Shown piece by piece: positions 6,773 to 14,508 of a stretch of 64,000 bases of DNA; the stretch's first letter is position 1, and each line of letters begins with the position of its first letter. This DNA is from a bacterium OL-1 (GTDB lineage Bacteria; Actinomycetota; Coriobacteriia; Coriobacteriales; Atopobiaceae): contig LM994627.1 of assembly GCA_000752675.2 (NCBI GenBank), forward strand, positions 180,428 through 244,427, given 5' to 3'. The notes beneath the pieces are model-generated. The model saw only the letters and a list, made by a program, of their open reading frames with translations. It was not told the DNA's origin and ran no database searches. Made by a program: the position numbers and the translations under genes.

Positions 6773-8692
6773 ATGTGCATGTGCATTGACGCGGATTCCC
6801 CAGGTATGGCCGAGATCATCAGCCGTGCCGATGATGTGCTTGAAGGCCGCCTCTACTTCACCAAGATTTGGGACATGGAGCGCTGTGAGACTCCCTACAA
6901 GGTGGATTTCTCAAAGTGCACGCTTGAGGAATGGGAAGTGGTTCCAAACGGAGACCCAGAGTGGTGCTTCATGCTCAATCGCATGGATTACCTTGATGAC
7001 CTTTGCCTAGCCTGGCTCGCAACACGCAAGGAGCGTTATGCCGAGAGGGCGGTATCCCTCATGTTGTCTTGGGTATCTGCCCACGCTGAGCTCTGCCCAG
7101 GCTTGAGTACGCGTACGCTCGATACTGGCGTGCGCCTTTCGGCGATGGCTCGCGCCTTGCATACTCTCGAAAACACGCGCTCTATTAGTCCTCTGCAAGC
7201 GAAGGCTATTCGCGAGAGCATTTCAGAGCAAATCGGCTTTATGCACGACCATTATCTTCCGAAGTACGAGACGAGCAATTGGGGCAGCATCCAGACGCTC
7301 TCGATCCTTGCGGTGTATGGGCGCCTCTCGGTAAATCCCGAGAATGAGCGATGGTGGCAGTGGGCTTTCGATCGAGCAGAAGCTCAACTTGCCGCACAAG
7401 TGTATCCAGACGGCACCGATTGGGAGCTTTCGACCATGTATCAGGTGGAGGTTCTCATTTACGCGCTTCAGGCGCAATTGGTGCTGAGTGAGAAGGGGCT
7501 ACCAATTCCAAAGGGGCTCGTCCATGCCTGCCGGGGGCTAGCTCAAACGCTTGCGATGCAGGTAATGCCAGACGGAACAACCGAAGCGCTAGGGGATAGT
7601 GACAGGTCAAATGTGAGGCCGCTCCTTGCTCTGACTTCTGCCATTCTCGGGGACCCGGAGCTAAAGTGGGTGGCGAATGACTCTTCGCTCGATCCTCTTG
7701 ATGTGTACTCCTACGGAATCGGAATTGAGGCATCCTACAAGGCACTCGCTCCCCGCCGGCCGCGTTCTCTGACACTTGATGCCTATGACTCGGGATTGTT
7801 CGTAACAAGGTCCTCGTGGAACAGCGACGCTAACGTTACCGTATTTCTCGATGGACCTTTGGGGAGCGGTCATGGGCACTGCGACGAGCTGCACCTCTCC
7901 GTATGGTCAAACGGCAGACCGATTCTGGTCGACTCAGGTAGATATTCCTATCGGGAGGACTCTTCGGATAGGCCAAGATTAAAGGGGGTTTCCGCTCACA
8001 ACGTCCCGACCATTGATGGCCATTCGAGCAGCGAACCGCTAGGCAGCTGGGAATATGAGGACTTCTCGTATCCGCTCAAGCCGTACGTGCGTCATACCGA
8101 TGGACTTGACTATTGGGAAGGCGCTGTTGTTGGGCATGATCCCACATCGGTTTTGCTTCGCCGTGTCGTATGCGCAAGCGGATGCGCTTGGGTCATTATC
8201 GACCAAGCTTGGTGCGATGGCGTGCATGACCTGCAGGGGAGTTTCCATCTGGACCCTTCGATTCGTGCTCAGGCAACAGAAGGTGGCTGGCTTCTAGGTG
8301 ATACCTCGCTCGTGCTTCATGCAGGTGAGGGTTCTGAAATCGTACAAGAGTGCTGTTCGATGTCGTATAACCAGATGTCCGACCAGGACGTTATTTTGAC
8401 GCATACTGCCTTTAAGGGTCGTGGGGTACAGATTGCAACCCTTGCTATGCAAGATGTGACGGTGGAAGAGGCGCCACTACTGAGAGCGGATGGCTCAGAA
8501 CTTGATGCCTCGCTCGCGCGCTGCGTTCGACTCGTCTTTCCAAACGGAACTACCCGGACCGTTGCGGTGACTTTTGGCGAGGTTTTCCGTGGCGTCAAGG
8601 CCTTCCTCTGTGATGGGGTTTCATTTCATGCCGGGGTTGCTGTGGTCACACGCGGTGCGGAGGGCTCGAAGCTTGACGTGCTAAGGGGGTAA
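6773..8692 (+). CDS. Heparinase II/III-family protein, cytoplasmic oligo-uronide lyase candidate
   Basis: This protein of about 639 aa has an N-terminal helical toroid-like region and a C-terminal beta domain with the heparinase II/III signature GHGHCDELHLSVWSNGRP followed by DSGRYSY. Members cleave uronic-acid-containing polysaccharides or oligosaccharides by beta-elimination. No signal peptide is present, so it should act inside the cell on imported oligosaccharides, complementing Ugl. The reading frame is open far upstream, but GGAGG at 6763 fits starts at 6773 or 6779; the N-terminus MCMCIDADSP is therefore uncertain by two codons. The gene is clearly more AT-rich than the neighbouring kdgK (28 of 60 G/C in 7201-7260 by hand count). 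The exact polymer is unknown. Confidence 0.82.
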   Translation: MCMCIDADSPGMAEIISRADDVLEGRLYFTKIWDMERCETPYKVDFSKCTLEEWEVVPNGDPEWCFMLNRMDYLDDLCLAWLATRKERYAERAVSLMLSWVSAHAELCPGLSTRTLDTGVRLSAMARALHTLENTRSISPLQAKAIRESISEQIGFMHDHYLPKYETSNWGSIQTLSILAVYGRLSVNPENERWWQWAFDRAEAQLAAQVYPDGTDWELSTMYQVEVLIYALQAQLVLSEKGLPIPKGLVHACRGLAQTLAMQVMPDGTTEALGDSDRSNVRPLLALTSAILGDPELKWVANDSSLDPLDVYSYGIGIEASYKALAPRRPRSLTLDAYDSGLFVTRSSWNSDANVTVFLDGPLGSGHGHCDELHLSVWSNGRPILVDSGRYSYREDSSDRPRLKGVSAHNVPTIDGHSSSEPLGSWEYEDFSYPLKPYVRHTDGLDYWEGAVVGHDPTSVLLRRVVCASGCAWVIIDQAWCDGVHDLQGSFHLDPSIRAQATEGGWLLGDTSLVLHAGEGSEIVQECCSMSYNQMSDQDVILTHTAFKGRGVQIATLAMQDVTVEEAPLLRADGSELDASLARCVRLVFPNGTTRTVAVTFGEVFRGVKAFLCDGVSFHAGVAVVTRGAEGSKLDVLRG

Positions 8693-8696
8693 TTGC

Positions 8697-8730
8697 AATT
8701 GCGCCGGCATCGAAAGATGCCGGCGCAATT
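8697..8730. terminator. Bidirectional hairpin terminator between convergent genes
   Basis: A perfect 15-bp stem with a GAAA tetraloop (8697-8711 with 8716-8730) lies between the convergent heparinase-like and discoidin-like genes. The AATT arms give short U tracts in both directions. Confidence 0.8.
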
Positions 8731-8742
8731 AGCCGAGATGCC

Positions 8743-9543
8743 CTAGGAAAGCCTTCCCATAACCACGATTTGGGAGAGCGCTGGCCACTCAGCGGGGTCG
8801 TCTGCCTTCTCCAAATTCGAGAGGCATACCCACTCCACAAGACGTGGCCCAATCCTAAATTCCTGGGGCATGCCAGTCTTGTAGAGCTCAATGGTTTGCT
8901 CAAAACCATCTGAGCAGGTAATGCGTGCGCTTTTCCACCACGTATCATGTGGAAAGTCGGCGCGAAGAAAGAGGACCACCGTTTCAGCGCGAACTGGCCT
9001 ACCAAACTCCACGCGAAGCCATGCGTCATCTCTTCCGTTGATTCCCCACGATTCATAGGGGAATCGACCGTGATGGCAGGTTTGGAAGATGCCATCGATG
9101 GCATTTCTCGCAAGGAAACGAGGATTTGTGGCTCCGCTGTTGGTTAATGCATGCGGATAGCTCTGGTTGGTGCTTTCAAGATCGTGGGAGTTAAGCGCAA
9201 GGTTTCTCCAGTTCTTTTCTTCCCTCGGGTCTATGGTGCGTGCGTATGCCCAGTGGCAATCTCCAGAAAATGCTTCCTGACCATATGGTTCTCGCGCAAC
9301 TTCAAATGGGATTGGAAACTCCATGTGGCCAGTTGGGATGCGAACGATGCTTGGAGTGAGTGACTTATCGAGCATCAGCTCAATATCACGATCTGATGGG
9401 CACTCGACAACGAGTACGTCACCAGGCTGGTAGGCCCTGTAGCGAACATCGAGCATCGCAAGAGAAGGGGAGGACGCCCCGGAGACGGTGTTCCCTGAGG
9501 CGTCCTGAAGCCTTATAGTGATGCCATTTGACGGGTTGCTCAT
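8743..9543 (-). CDS. Discoidin/F5-8C-like carbohydrate-binding protein of the uronate locus
   Basis: This 266-aa protein has no signal peptide or membrane helix. Its central and C-terminal part (NLALNSHD, NAIDGIFQTCHHGRFPYESWG, DAWLRVEFGRPV) looks like a galactose-binding, discoidin-type beta sandwich; the N-terminal 90 residues form another probable beta domain. It begins three bases after the dehydrogenase stop with GGAG upstream, so the two are one operon under the operator at 10420. A catalytic motif was not recognised. It may bind intracellular uronate oligosaccharides, or it may be a non-secreted lectin-like enzyme subunit. The function is unproven. Confidence 0.6.
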   Translation of the reverse strand: MSNPSNGITIRLQDASGNTVSGASSPSLAMLDVRYRAYQPGDVLVVECPSDRDIELMLDKSLTPSIVRIPTGHMEFPIPFEVAREPYGQEAFSGDCHWAYARTIDPREEKNWRNLALNSHDLESTNQSYPHALTNSGATNPRFLARNAIDGIFQTCHHGRFPYESWGINGRDDAWLRVEFGRPVRAETVVLFLRADFPHDTWWKSARITCSDGFEQTIELYKTGMPQEFRIGPRLVEWVCLSNLEKADDPAEWPALSQIVVMGRLS

Positions 9544-9546
9544 TGG

Positions 9547-10368
9547 TTACTCCGGCTGCTTGCCGATGTAGGCGAGAATGCCGCCGTCAACGTAGAGGAT
9601 GTGTCCGTTCACGAAGTTCGAGGCGTCAGAGGCGAGGAAGACTGCCGGTCCCATGAGGTCCTCGGGCGTGCCCCAGCGGCCAGCGGGCGTCTTGGCACAG
9701 ATGAACTGGTCGAACGGGTGGCGCGAGCCGTCCGGCTGGCGCTCACGCAGGGGAGCGGTCTGCGGGGTGGCAATGTAGCCCGGCCCAATGCCGTTGCACT
9801 GGATGTTGGCCTCACCAAACTCGGAGCAGATGTTCTTGGTGAGCATCTTGAGGCCGCCCTTGGCCGCGGCGTAGCCTGCGATGGTCTCGCGCCCAAGCTC
9901 GCTCATCATCGAGCAGATGTTGATGATCTTGCCGTGACCCTTCTCGATCATGCCGGGAATCACGGCCTTTGCGCAGATGAAGGGACCAACGAGGTCGATG
10001 TCAACAACCTGGCGGTAGTCCGCGGCGCTCATCTCGAGCATGGGGATGCGCTTGATGATGCCGGCGTTGTTCACCAGGATGTCCGGCGTGGTGCCATAGA
10101 CCTTGCGAATGTCCTCGATAAGTCCTGCGACCTGCTCTTCGACGGTCACGTCCGCCACAAAGCCATGGGCCACGATGCCACGCTTGGCATACTCTGCGGT
10201 GGCGCTGTCGATGCGCTCCTGACGGCGGTCGTTGAACGCGATCTTGGCGCCCGCCTCAGCGAGGGCAGTGGCAATCGCAAAGCCAATGCCGTAGCTGGCA
10301 CCCGTTACCAGAGCCACCTTGCCCTCGAGGGAAAAGCTAGAGAGAACGCCTGCGGTCTTCTCATCCAT
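9547..10368 (-). CDS. dhuD: Short-chain dehydrogenase, probable 2-keto-3-deoxy-gluconate-forming oxidoreductase (DhuD/KduD type)
   Basis: This 273-aa SDR has the Rossmann motif GASYGIG, NNAG, catalytic Ser in ICSMMS and YxxxK as YAAAK, and the C-terminal VNGHILYVDGG. Annotated relatives are often called gluconate 5-dehydrogenase. In streptococcal GAG clusters this enzyme reduces 3-deoxy-D-glycero-2,5-hexodiulosonate, the DhuI product, to KDG, which fits the adjacent kdgK and kdgA. The start at 10368 has AGGAGC upstream. A TTGACA promoter with an AAACCGGTTT operator in its spacer lies 39-67 bases ahead. Confidence 0.82.
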   Translation of the reverse strand: MDEKTAGVLSSFSLEGKVALVTGASYGIGFAIATALAEAGAKIAFNDRRQERIDSATAEYAKRGIVAHGFVADVTVEEQVAGLIEDIRKVYGTTPDILVNNAGIIKRIPMLEMSAADYRQVVDIDLVGPFICAKAVIPGMIEKGHGKIINICSMMSELGRETIAGYAAAKGGLKMLTKNICSEFGEANIQCNGIGPGYIATPQTAPLRERQPDGSRHPFDQFICAKTPAGRWGTPEDLMGPAVFLASDASNFVNGHILYVDGGILAYIGKQPE

Positions 10369-10406
10369 GCGTGCTCCTATCGTTGAAGGGGGTTGTTCCC
10401 GCTACT

Positions 10407-10435
10407 ATTGAATGATAGTAAACCGGTTTTGTCAA
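10407..10435 (-). promoter_or_regulatory. dhuD promoter with embedded RegR-type operator
   Basis: On the minus strand TTGACA (10435-10430) is followed after 17 bases by TTCAAT (10412-10407). The palindrome AAACCGGTTT (10420-10429) occupies the spacer directly after the -35 element, a textbook position for repression. Confidence 0.7.
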
Positions 10436-10505
10436 CAGCACGTATGAAGAAAATAATTGCAGATAAACTTTGCTTTTAATTAAGCATAGAAAAAGAAAAC
10501 CAGGT

Positions 10506-11195
10506 TTATGAAGCAGGCTCTTGCACAAAGTATCCCGGGAAGGCAGCAACGACCTCGTTTCGCTCGTCGAGCATCACGTGGAGGTGGTGGACCGCAACGT
10601 AGGATGCCTCCTCGGGATCCTTCCTGGCGATGGCATCAACCAGCTCTTGGTGCTCGACGAGAATTGAGCCCCATCCCATGCCGCGTGCTTGTACGTGCAG
10701 CCAGCGGTAGCGCTCGAGGTCGAGGTTAGTCTCCTCGAGCCACGCCCATGCCCTCTGCCTTCCCGCAATGCAATACAGTTCCTCGTGCATGCGGTTGTCT
10801 GCATTGAAGAATGACCGCTGGTCGTGCGCCTCCATGGCACGCTCCTGCTCACCGAGGAGCTTTCGCAGCGAGGCAACGTCTTTTTCGCCTGCGCGCGAGC
10901 AGCACTCCACAACAACCGCGCGCTCGGTGTTCGAGCGCAGGAAGCGCGCGCACTCAGCTGCGTCGAGGTCAACGAGGGCGACGTAGGACCCACTCTTTGG
11001 GCGAGTGATAACGAGTCCCTCCTGGCGCAGGCGCACGATTGCCTCGCGGACGGGGGTACGCCCAACGCCCAGGCGCTCGCGAAGCGCCGTGGGCGAGAGT
11101 CGCTCCCCGGGGGCAAAGCGAAACTCCATGATGCCGCGCTTCAGCGCGCTGTAGGCAAGCTCGGCCTGCTGGTCCTGGTCGGTGCTGTCGGGCAT
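10506..11195 (-). CDS. GntR-family transcriptional regulator, FadR/FCD subfamily
   Basis: This 229-aa regulator has an N-terminal winged helix with the GntR signature GRTPVREAIVRLRQEGLV and a C-terminal all-helical FCD ligand domain with candidate metal ligands (NADNRMHEEL, then HHLHVML). The start at 11195 is preceded by AAGGAGGG; an upstream in-frame ATG lacks one. It is divergent from kdgK and lies between dhuD and kdgKA. FCD regulators near uronate genes often sense hexuronate or KDG-type acids. It may control kdgKA while RegR controls the rest; this split is inference. Confidence 0.85.
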   Translation of the reverse strand: MPDSTDQDQQAELAYSALKRGIMEFRFAPGERLSPTALRERLGVGRTPVREAIVRLRQEGLVITRPKSGSYVALVDLDAAECARFLRSNTERAVVVECCSRAGEKDVASLRKLLGEQERAMEAHDQRSFFNADNRMHEELYCIAGRQRAWAWLEETNLDLERYRWLHVQARGMGWGSILVEHQELVDAIARKDPEEASYVAVHHLHVMLDERNEVVAAFPGYFVQEPAS

Positions 11196-11410
11196 CCGTC
11201 CCTCCTTGGTCACGGTTGTGATGACTGGCATATTACTCAGAAACTGGAATGTAAGTTATCTCAGATTTCGGACATTCGCCTGGTGTGTGCGTTTGCCGAT
11301 AATTGGCATCCACTTGCGAAAACACCACGTAAACCCTTGACTTCACATCTGCAAGGCGGGAATATCTCAGGCATAACTAGCATGTTAGATTGCAGCAAGG
11401 AGGAGTTCAA

Positions 11411-12442
11411 ATGGACAAGGCATCAAAGGTCCTTACGTTTGGCGAGATCATGATGCGCCTCTCGCCGCCCGATCACCTGCGCCTTGAGCAGGCCACGAGC
11501 ATGGACGTTCGCTACGGTGGCGCCGAGGCGAACGTTGCGCTCTCTCTGGCATACCAGGGTGACAATGCAGCGTACGTCTCGGTTGTGCCCGAGAACCGCA
11601 TTGGGGACTGCGCTCTGCGCAGCCTTTCTGCCTATGGGGTGGACGTGAACCGCGTGGTTCGCACAGGCGACCGTCTTGGCACGTACTACTTCGAGCTGGG
11701 CGCATCCGTGCGGCCCAATGGCTGCGTGTATGACCGCAAGTACTCCGCCATGAACCTCGCCCCCCGCACCGTCTTTGACTGGGACGCCATTCTGGACGGC
11801 ATCGAGGTGTTCTACGTCTCTGGCGTGACGCCGGCGGTCTCTCCCGAGATGGCCACTGCCTGCGAGGAGGCGCTTGCCGCCTGCCGCCAGCGCGGCATCA
11901 CCACGGTGTGCGACCTCAACTACCGTGGCCGCCTGTGGTCGCCCGAGCGCGCCCGCGAGGTCATGAAGTGCCTGCTGCCCCTTGTTGATATCTGCATCTC
12001 AAACGACGAGGACGCCGAGGCCTGCCTGGGCATCTCCCACGGCTCCGGCTCGCTTGCCACGGGAATCGAGGAGCGCGACGCCTACGTGCAGATTGCCGCC
12101 GATGTCTGTGAGCGCTACGGCTGCAAGATGGTCGCCTCGATCGTTCGAGACATCCGCTCCGTCGAGGACTCGGACTGGATGTCGCTTATCTATGCCGATG
12201 GCAAAGCGCACTTCTCGTCCATCCACCACGTGCACGTGCTCGAGGGCGTCGCGGCGGGTGACGCGTATGGCGCGGGTCTCATCCACGCGCTGCTCCACGG
12301 CTTTGACCTCGACCGGGCGGGGGAGTACGCGATTGCCGCGAGCGTCCTCAAGCTCACTGTTCGCGGTGACTCCAACCTGGTGAGCGTTGGAGAGATCGAG
12401 TCTGTTGCAAAGAGCGGCGCTGCGCTGCGCGTGAGCCGCTAG
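11411..12442 (+). CDS. kdgK: 2-keto-3-deoxygluconate kinase (PfkB family)
   Basis: This 343-aa cytosolic sugar kinase phosphorylates KDG to KDPG. N-terminal FGEIMMRLSPPDHLRL and YGGAEANVALSLA match the KDG kinase subgroup of PfkB. The catalytic loop reads AAGDAYGAG, with the conserved Asp but Ala in place of the first Gly of the usual GAGD. The ATG at 11411 has AAGGAGG upstream; an upstream in-frame ATG is not used. It is followed after 24 bases by kdgA, so the pair completes KDG conversion to pyruvate and glyceraldehyde-3-phosphate. Base composition is much richer in GC than ugl (42 of 60 in 11881-11940). Confidence 0.9.
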   Translation: MDKASKVLTFGEIMMRLSPPDHLRLEQATSMDVRYGGAEANVALSLAYQGDNAAYVSVVPENRIGDCALRSLSAYGVDVNRVVRTGDRLGTYYFELGASVRPNGCVYDRKYSAMNLAPRTVFDWDAILDGIEVFYVSGVTPAVSPEMATACEEALAACRQRGITTVCDLNYRGRLWSPERAREVMKCLLPLVDICISNDEDAEACLGISHGSGSLATGIEERDAYVQIAADVCERYGCKMVASIVRDIRSVEDSDWMSLIYADGKAHFSSIHHVHVLEGVAAGDAYGAGLIHALLHGFDLDRAGEYAIAASVLKLTVRGDSNLVSVGEIESVAKSGAALRVSR

Positions 12443-12466
12443 CAGTTGCCTCAAAAGGAGATTCTC

Positions 12467-13105
12467 ATGGGTTACATGGATGACTTCTACAAGAACGTCG
12501 AGCAGGTTGGCGTGGTGCCCGTGGTCGTGCTCGACCGCGTGGAGGATGCGGTGCCGCTTGGAAAGGCCCTTGCCGAGGGCGGTCTCCCTGCGGCCGAGGT
12601 GACCTTCCGCACGGCTGCCGCGGCAGACTCGATTCACGCAATCGCCCAGGAGTGCCCGGATGTCCTGGTGGGCGCAGGAACGGTCCTCAACGAGGCCCAG
12701 GCAAAGCGTGCCGTTGACGCTGGCGCGCGCTATATTGTCTCGCCTGGCTACGACATGGGCGTTGTCCGCTGGTGCCTGGCGCACGAGGTGCCGGTGATTC
12801 CTGCGGGCGTGACGCCCACGGAGGTCACGGCGCTCGTGAACGAGGGCATTGAGGTCACCAAGTTCTTCCCGGCGGCGCAGTATGGCGGCCTTGCCACCAT
12901 CCGCGCGCTGGCCTCGGTCTTTGTGGGGCACCGCTTCATGCCCACGGGCGGCGTGAATGCCGAGAACCTCAAGGACTACCTTGCCGACCCGGCCATCATT
13001 GCCTGCGGGGGCACCTGGATGTGCAAGCCGGCGATGATTCGCGCGGGCGAGTTCGGCCGCATCTGCGAGCTCTCGCGCGAGGCGGCTGCAATAGTTCGTG
13101 GGTAG
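12467..13105 (+). CDS. kdgA: KDPG/KHG aldolase
   Basis: This 212-aa class I aldolase splits KDPG to pyruvate and glyceraldehyde-3-phosphate. Family landmarks are VEVTFRTAAA-like (AAEVTFRTAA), GAGTVLN, and the Schiff-base Lys in EVTKFFPAAQYGG, then MPTGGVNAENL. AAAGGAG precedes the ATG at 12467. It forms the last step of the uronate pathway together with kdgK. No obvious terminator follows; the downstream 355 bases hold an inverted repeat and a short ORF. Confidence 0.93.
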   Translation: MGYMDDFYKNVEQVGVVPVVVLDRVEDAVPLGKALAEGGLPAAEVTFRTAAAADSIHAIAQECPDVLVGAGTVLNEAQAKRAVDAGARYIVSPGYDMGVVRWCLAHEVPVIPAGVTPTEVTALVNEGIEVTKFFPAAQYGGLATIRALASVFVGHRFMPTGGVNAENLKDYLADPAIIACGGTWMCKPAMIRAGEFGRICELSREAAAIVRG

Positions 13106-13138
13106 GGCAATGCCAGGGTCACGCTTGGTGATACCGGT

Positions 13139-13213
13139 CTGAGCCTCCTCTACTTGCTGTTTCACATGATATTTGCAGTAAAATACCTGTGAAACCATCG
13201 ATAGGAGGCTCAG
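13139..13213. repeat. Inverted repeat pair around a small-ORF ribosome binding site
   Basis: An 11-bp perfect inverted repeat (13139-13149 with 13203-13213) encloses a second 8-bp repeat GTTTCACA/TGTGAAAC (13159-13166 with 13188-13195). The right outer arm contains the AGGAGG of the ORF at 13215. The inner arms flank a TAAAAT that could be a -10. It may be an operator or, if transcription starts upstream, an RNA that hides the ribosome binding site. Confidence 0.55.
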
Positions 13214-13214
13214 C

Positions 13215-13397
13215 GTGCCGGCAAGAAGGCACAGGCGGAAGTCCTCCGGCCCCATGGTTTCTAAAGAAGAAGGCCTCCGCATTCGCGAGACGGCAGCGCG
13301 CTACAGCCTTATGTGGGGGTACCAGGATGTTCTTGGTGGCAAGACTGTTCGCGCGCAGGACGCTCTTCCACGCATCCGTTCTGAACGCGGTTGGTAA
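13215..13397 (+). CDS. Small basic protein, 60 aa, unknown
   Basis: A GTG-start ORF preceded by AGGAGG at a six-base spacing encodes a 60-residue, strongly basic protein with Arg-rich N-terminus (PARRHRRK) and Trp residues in SLMWGYQDVL. It stops 64 bases before the next gene. I recognise no family. The good ribosome binding site and the inverted repeat over it favour a real gene; the length leaves doubt. Confidence 0.4.
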   Translation: MPARRHRRKSSGPMVSKEEGLRIRETAARYSLMWGYQDVLGGKTVRAQDALPRIRSERGW

Positions 13398-13461
13398 CAT
13401 CATACCGCGTGAGGCGCTACTCACCTAACGCGCTTTGACGCGGTGAGGTTGGAGGAAGTTC

Positions 13462-14352
13462 GTGCGCTACGAGTTTCTCGGCGAGAAGGACGACGCCTCG
13501 CGGCTTGGGTTCCGCGCGCTTGAGGACTGCTCAGCGCTCGACCTGGCACTCTCCACGGGGATGTCGCGGCGCTCTGCCGCCCGCGCGTTCCAGGGCGCTG
13601 AGCTCACGCGTGGGGGAGAGGCGCTTGCGGCGTCCTCGCGTCTGGCTGTCGGGGATGTGGTGGACGTTGCCCTCGCGCGGCAGGCAGCCATGCCTACGCC
13701 ACCGGACGTGCCATCTGCCACCATTATCTATCAGGACTCCGTTTGCCTTGCTGTCGAGAAGCCCGCAGGCATCCTCGTACACGGTGACGGTACCTGCGCA
13801 CCCACGCTCACGGATCGCGTGCGCGTCTCGCTTGCGCGCCAGGGCGTGGCAGCTAATCCCCAGGCAGTGCAACGCCTGGACGTCGATACCACGGGGCTTG
13901 TGCTCTTCTCGCTAGCCGAAGAGTTCCAGCCTGCGTTTGACGCTCTCGTGGCCGGACATGCCATGCGCAAGCGCTACCTCGCCGAGGTGAGCGGTGCCTT
14001 CCCGGGAGACGTGACTATCATCGAGAAGCCCATCGGTCGCGACCGCCACGATGCGCGCCGCATGCGCGTGTGCCGCCCCGGCCAAGGCCAGCCCGCACTC
14101 ACGCGGGTGCGCGTGCTCGAGCGCCGCGGCAGCCGCACGCTCCTTCTCGTCGAGCTGGGAACGGGGCGCCGACACCAGATTCGTGTGCACCTCTCGTCTG
14201 CGGGCTTTCCCATTGTGGGGGACACGCTCTATGGCGGCAGGCGAGATCCGCGTGGCCTTATGCTGCACGCGCTAGAGGAGGAGTTCGACCATCCCGTGAC
14301 CGGTGCGCACGTGCTTCTCCGCACGGAAGTCCCGGAGCGGTTCCGGGTCTAG
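13462..14352 (+). CDS. RluA/RluD-family pseudouridine synthase
   Basis: This 296-aa enzyme converts uridine to pseudouridine in RNA. The catalytic motif appears as QRLDVDTTGLVLF with the essential Asp; RRHQIRVHLSSAGFPIVGDTLYGG is the second family signature. The N-terminal 80 residues, a degenerate S4-like region, include a SRRSAARAFQGAEL stretch. The start is GTG with GGAGGA upstream. Whether the target is 23S rRNA (as RluC/RluD) or tRNA cannot be told from sequence. Confidence 0.88.
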   Translation: MRYEFLGEKDDASRLGFRALEDCSALDLALSTGMSRRSAARAFQGAELTRGGEALAASSRLAVGDVVDVALARQAAMPTPPDVPSATIIYQDSVCLAVEKPAGILVHGDGTCAPTLTDRVRVSLARQGVAANPQAVQRLDVDTTGLVLFSLAEEFQPAFDALVAGHAMRKRYLAEVSGAFPGDVTIIEKPIGRDRHDARRMRVCRPGQGQPALTRVRVLERRGSRTLLLVELGTGRRHQIRVHLSSAGFPIVGDTLYGGRRDPRGLMLHALEEEFDHPVTGAHVLLRTEVPERFRV

Positions 14353-14508
14353 CGGGCTGACGCCGTTCGCAAACGCGCACCAGTTCGAGTCATGCAGCGC
14401 GGGCTGGGTTGCGCGATACTGTTAATGAAGGGGACGCCGTCATCGTGGCGACGTGACGCCGTTTGCAGTGCGGTGCGAAAAAAGGACGAAGAGCGAGAGG
14501 ATCCACCT

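Noticed and set aside
10497..10507. AAACCAGGTTT as a further RegR operator
   Set aside because: It has an extra central base and lies at the 3' end of the GntR gene, not at a promoter.
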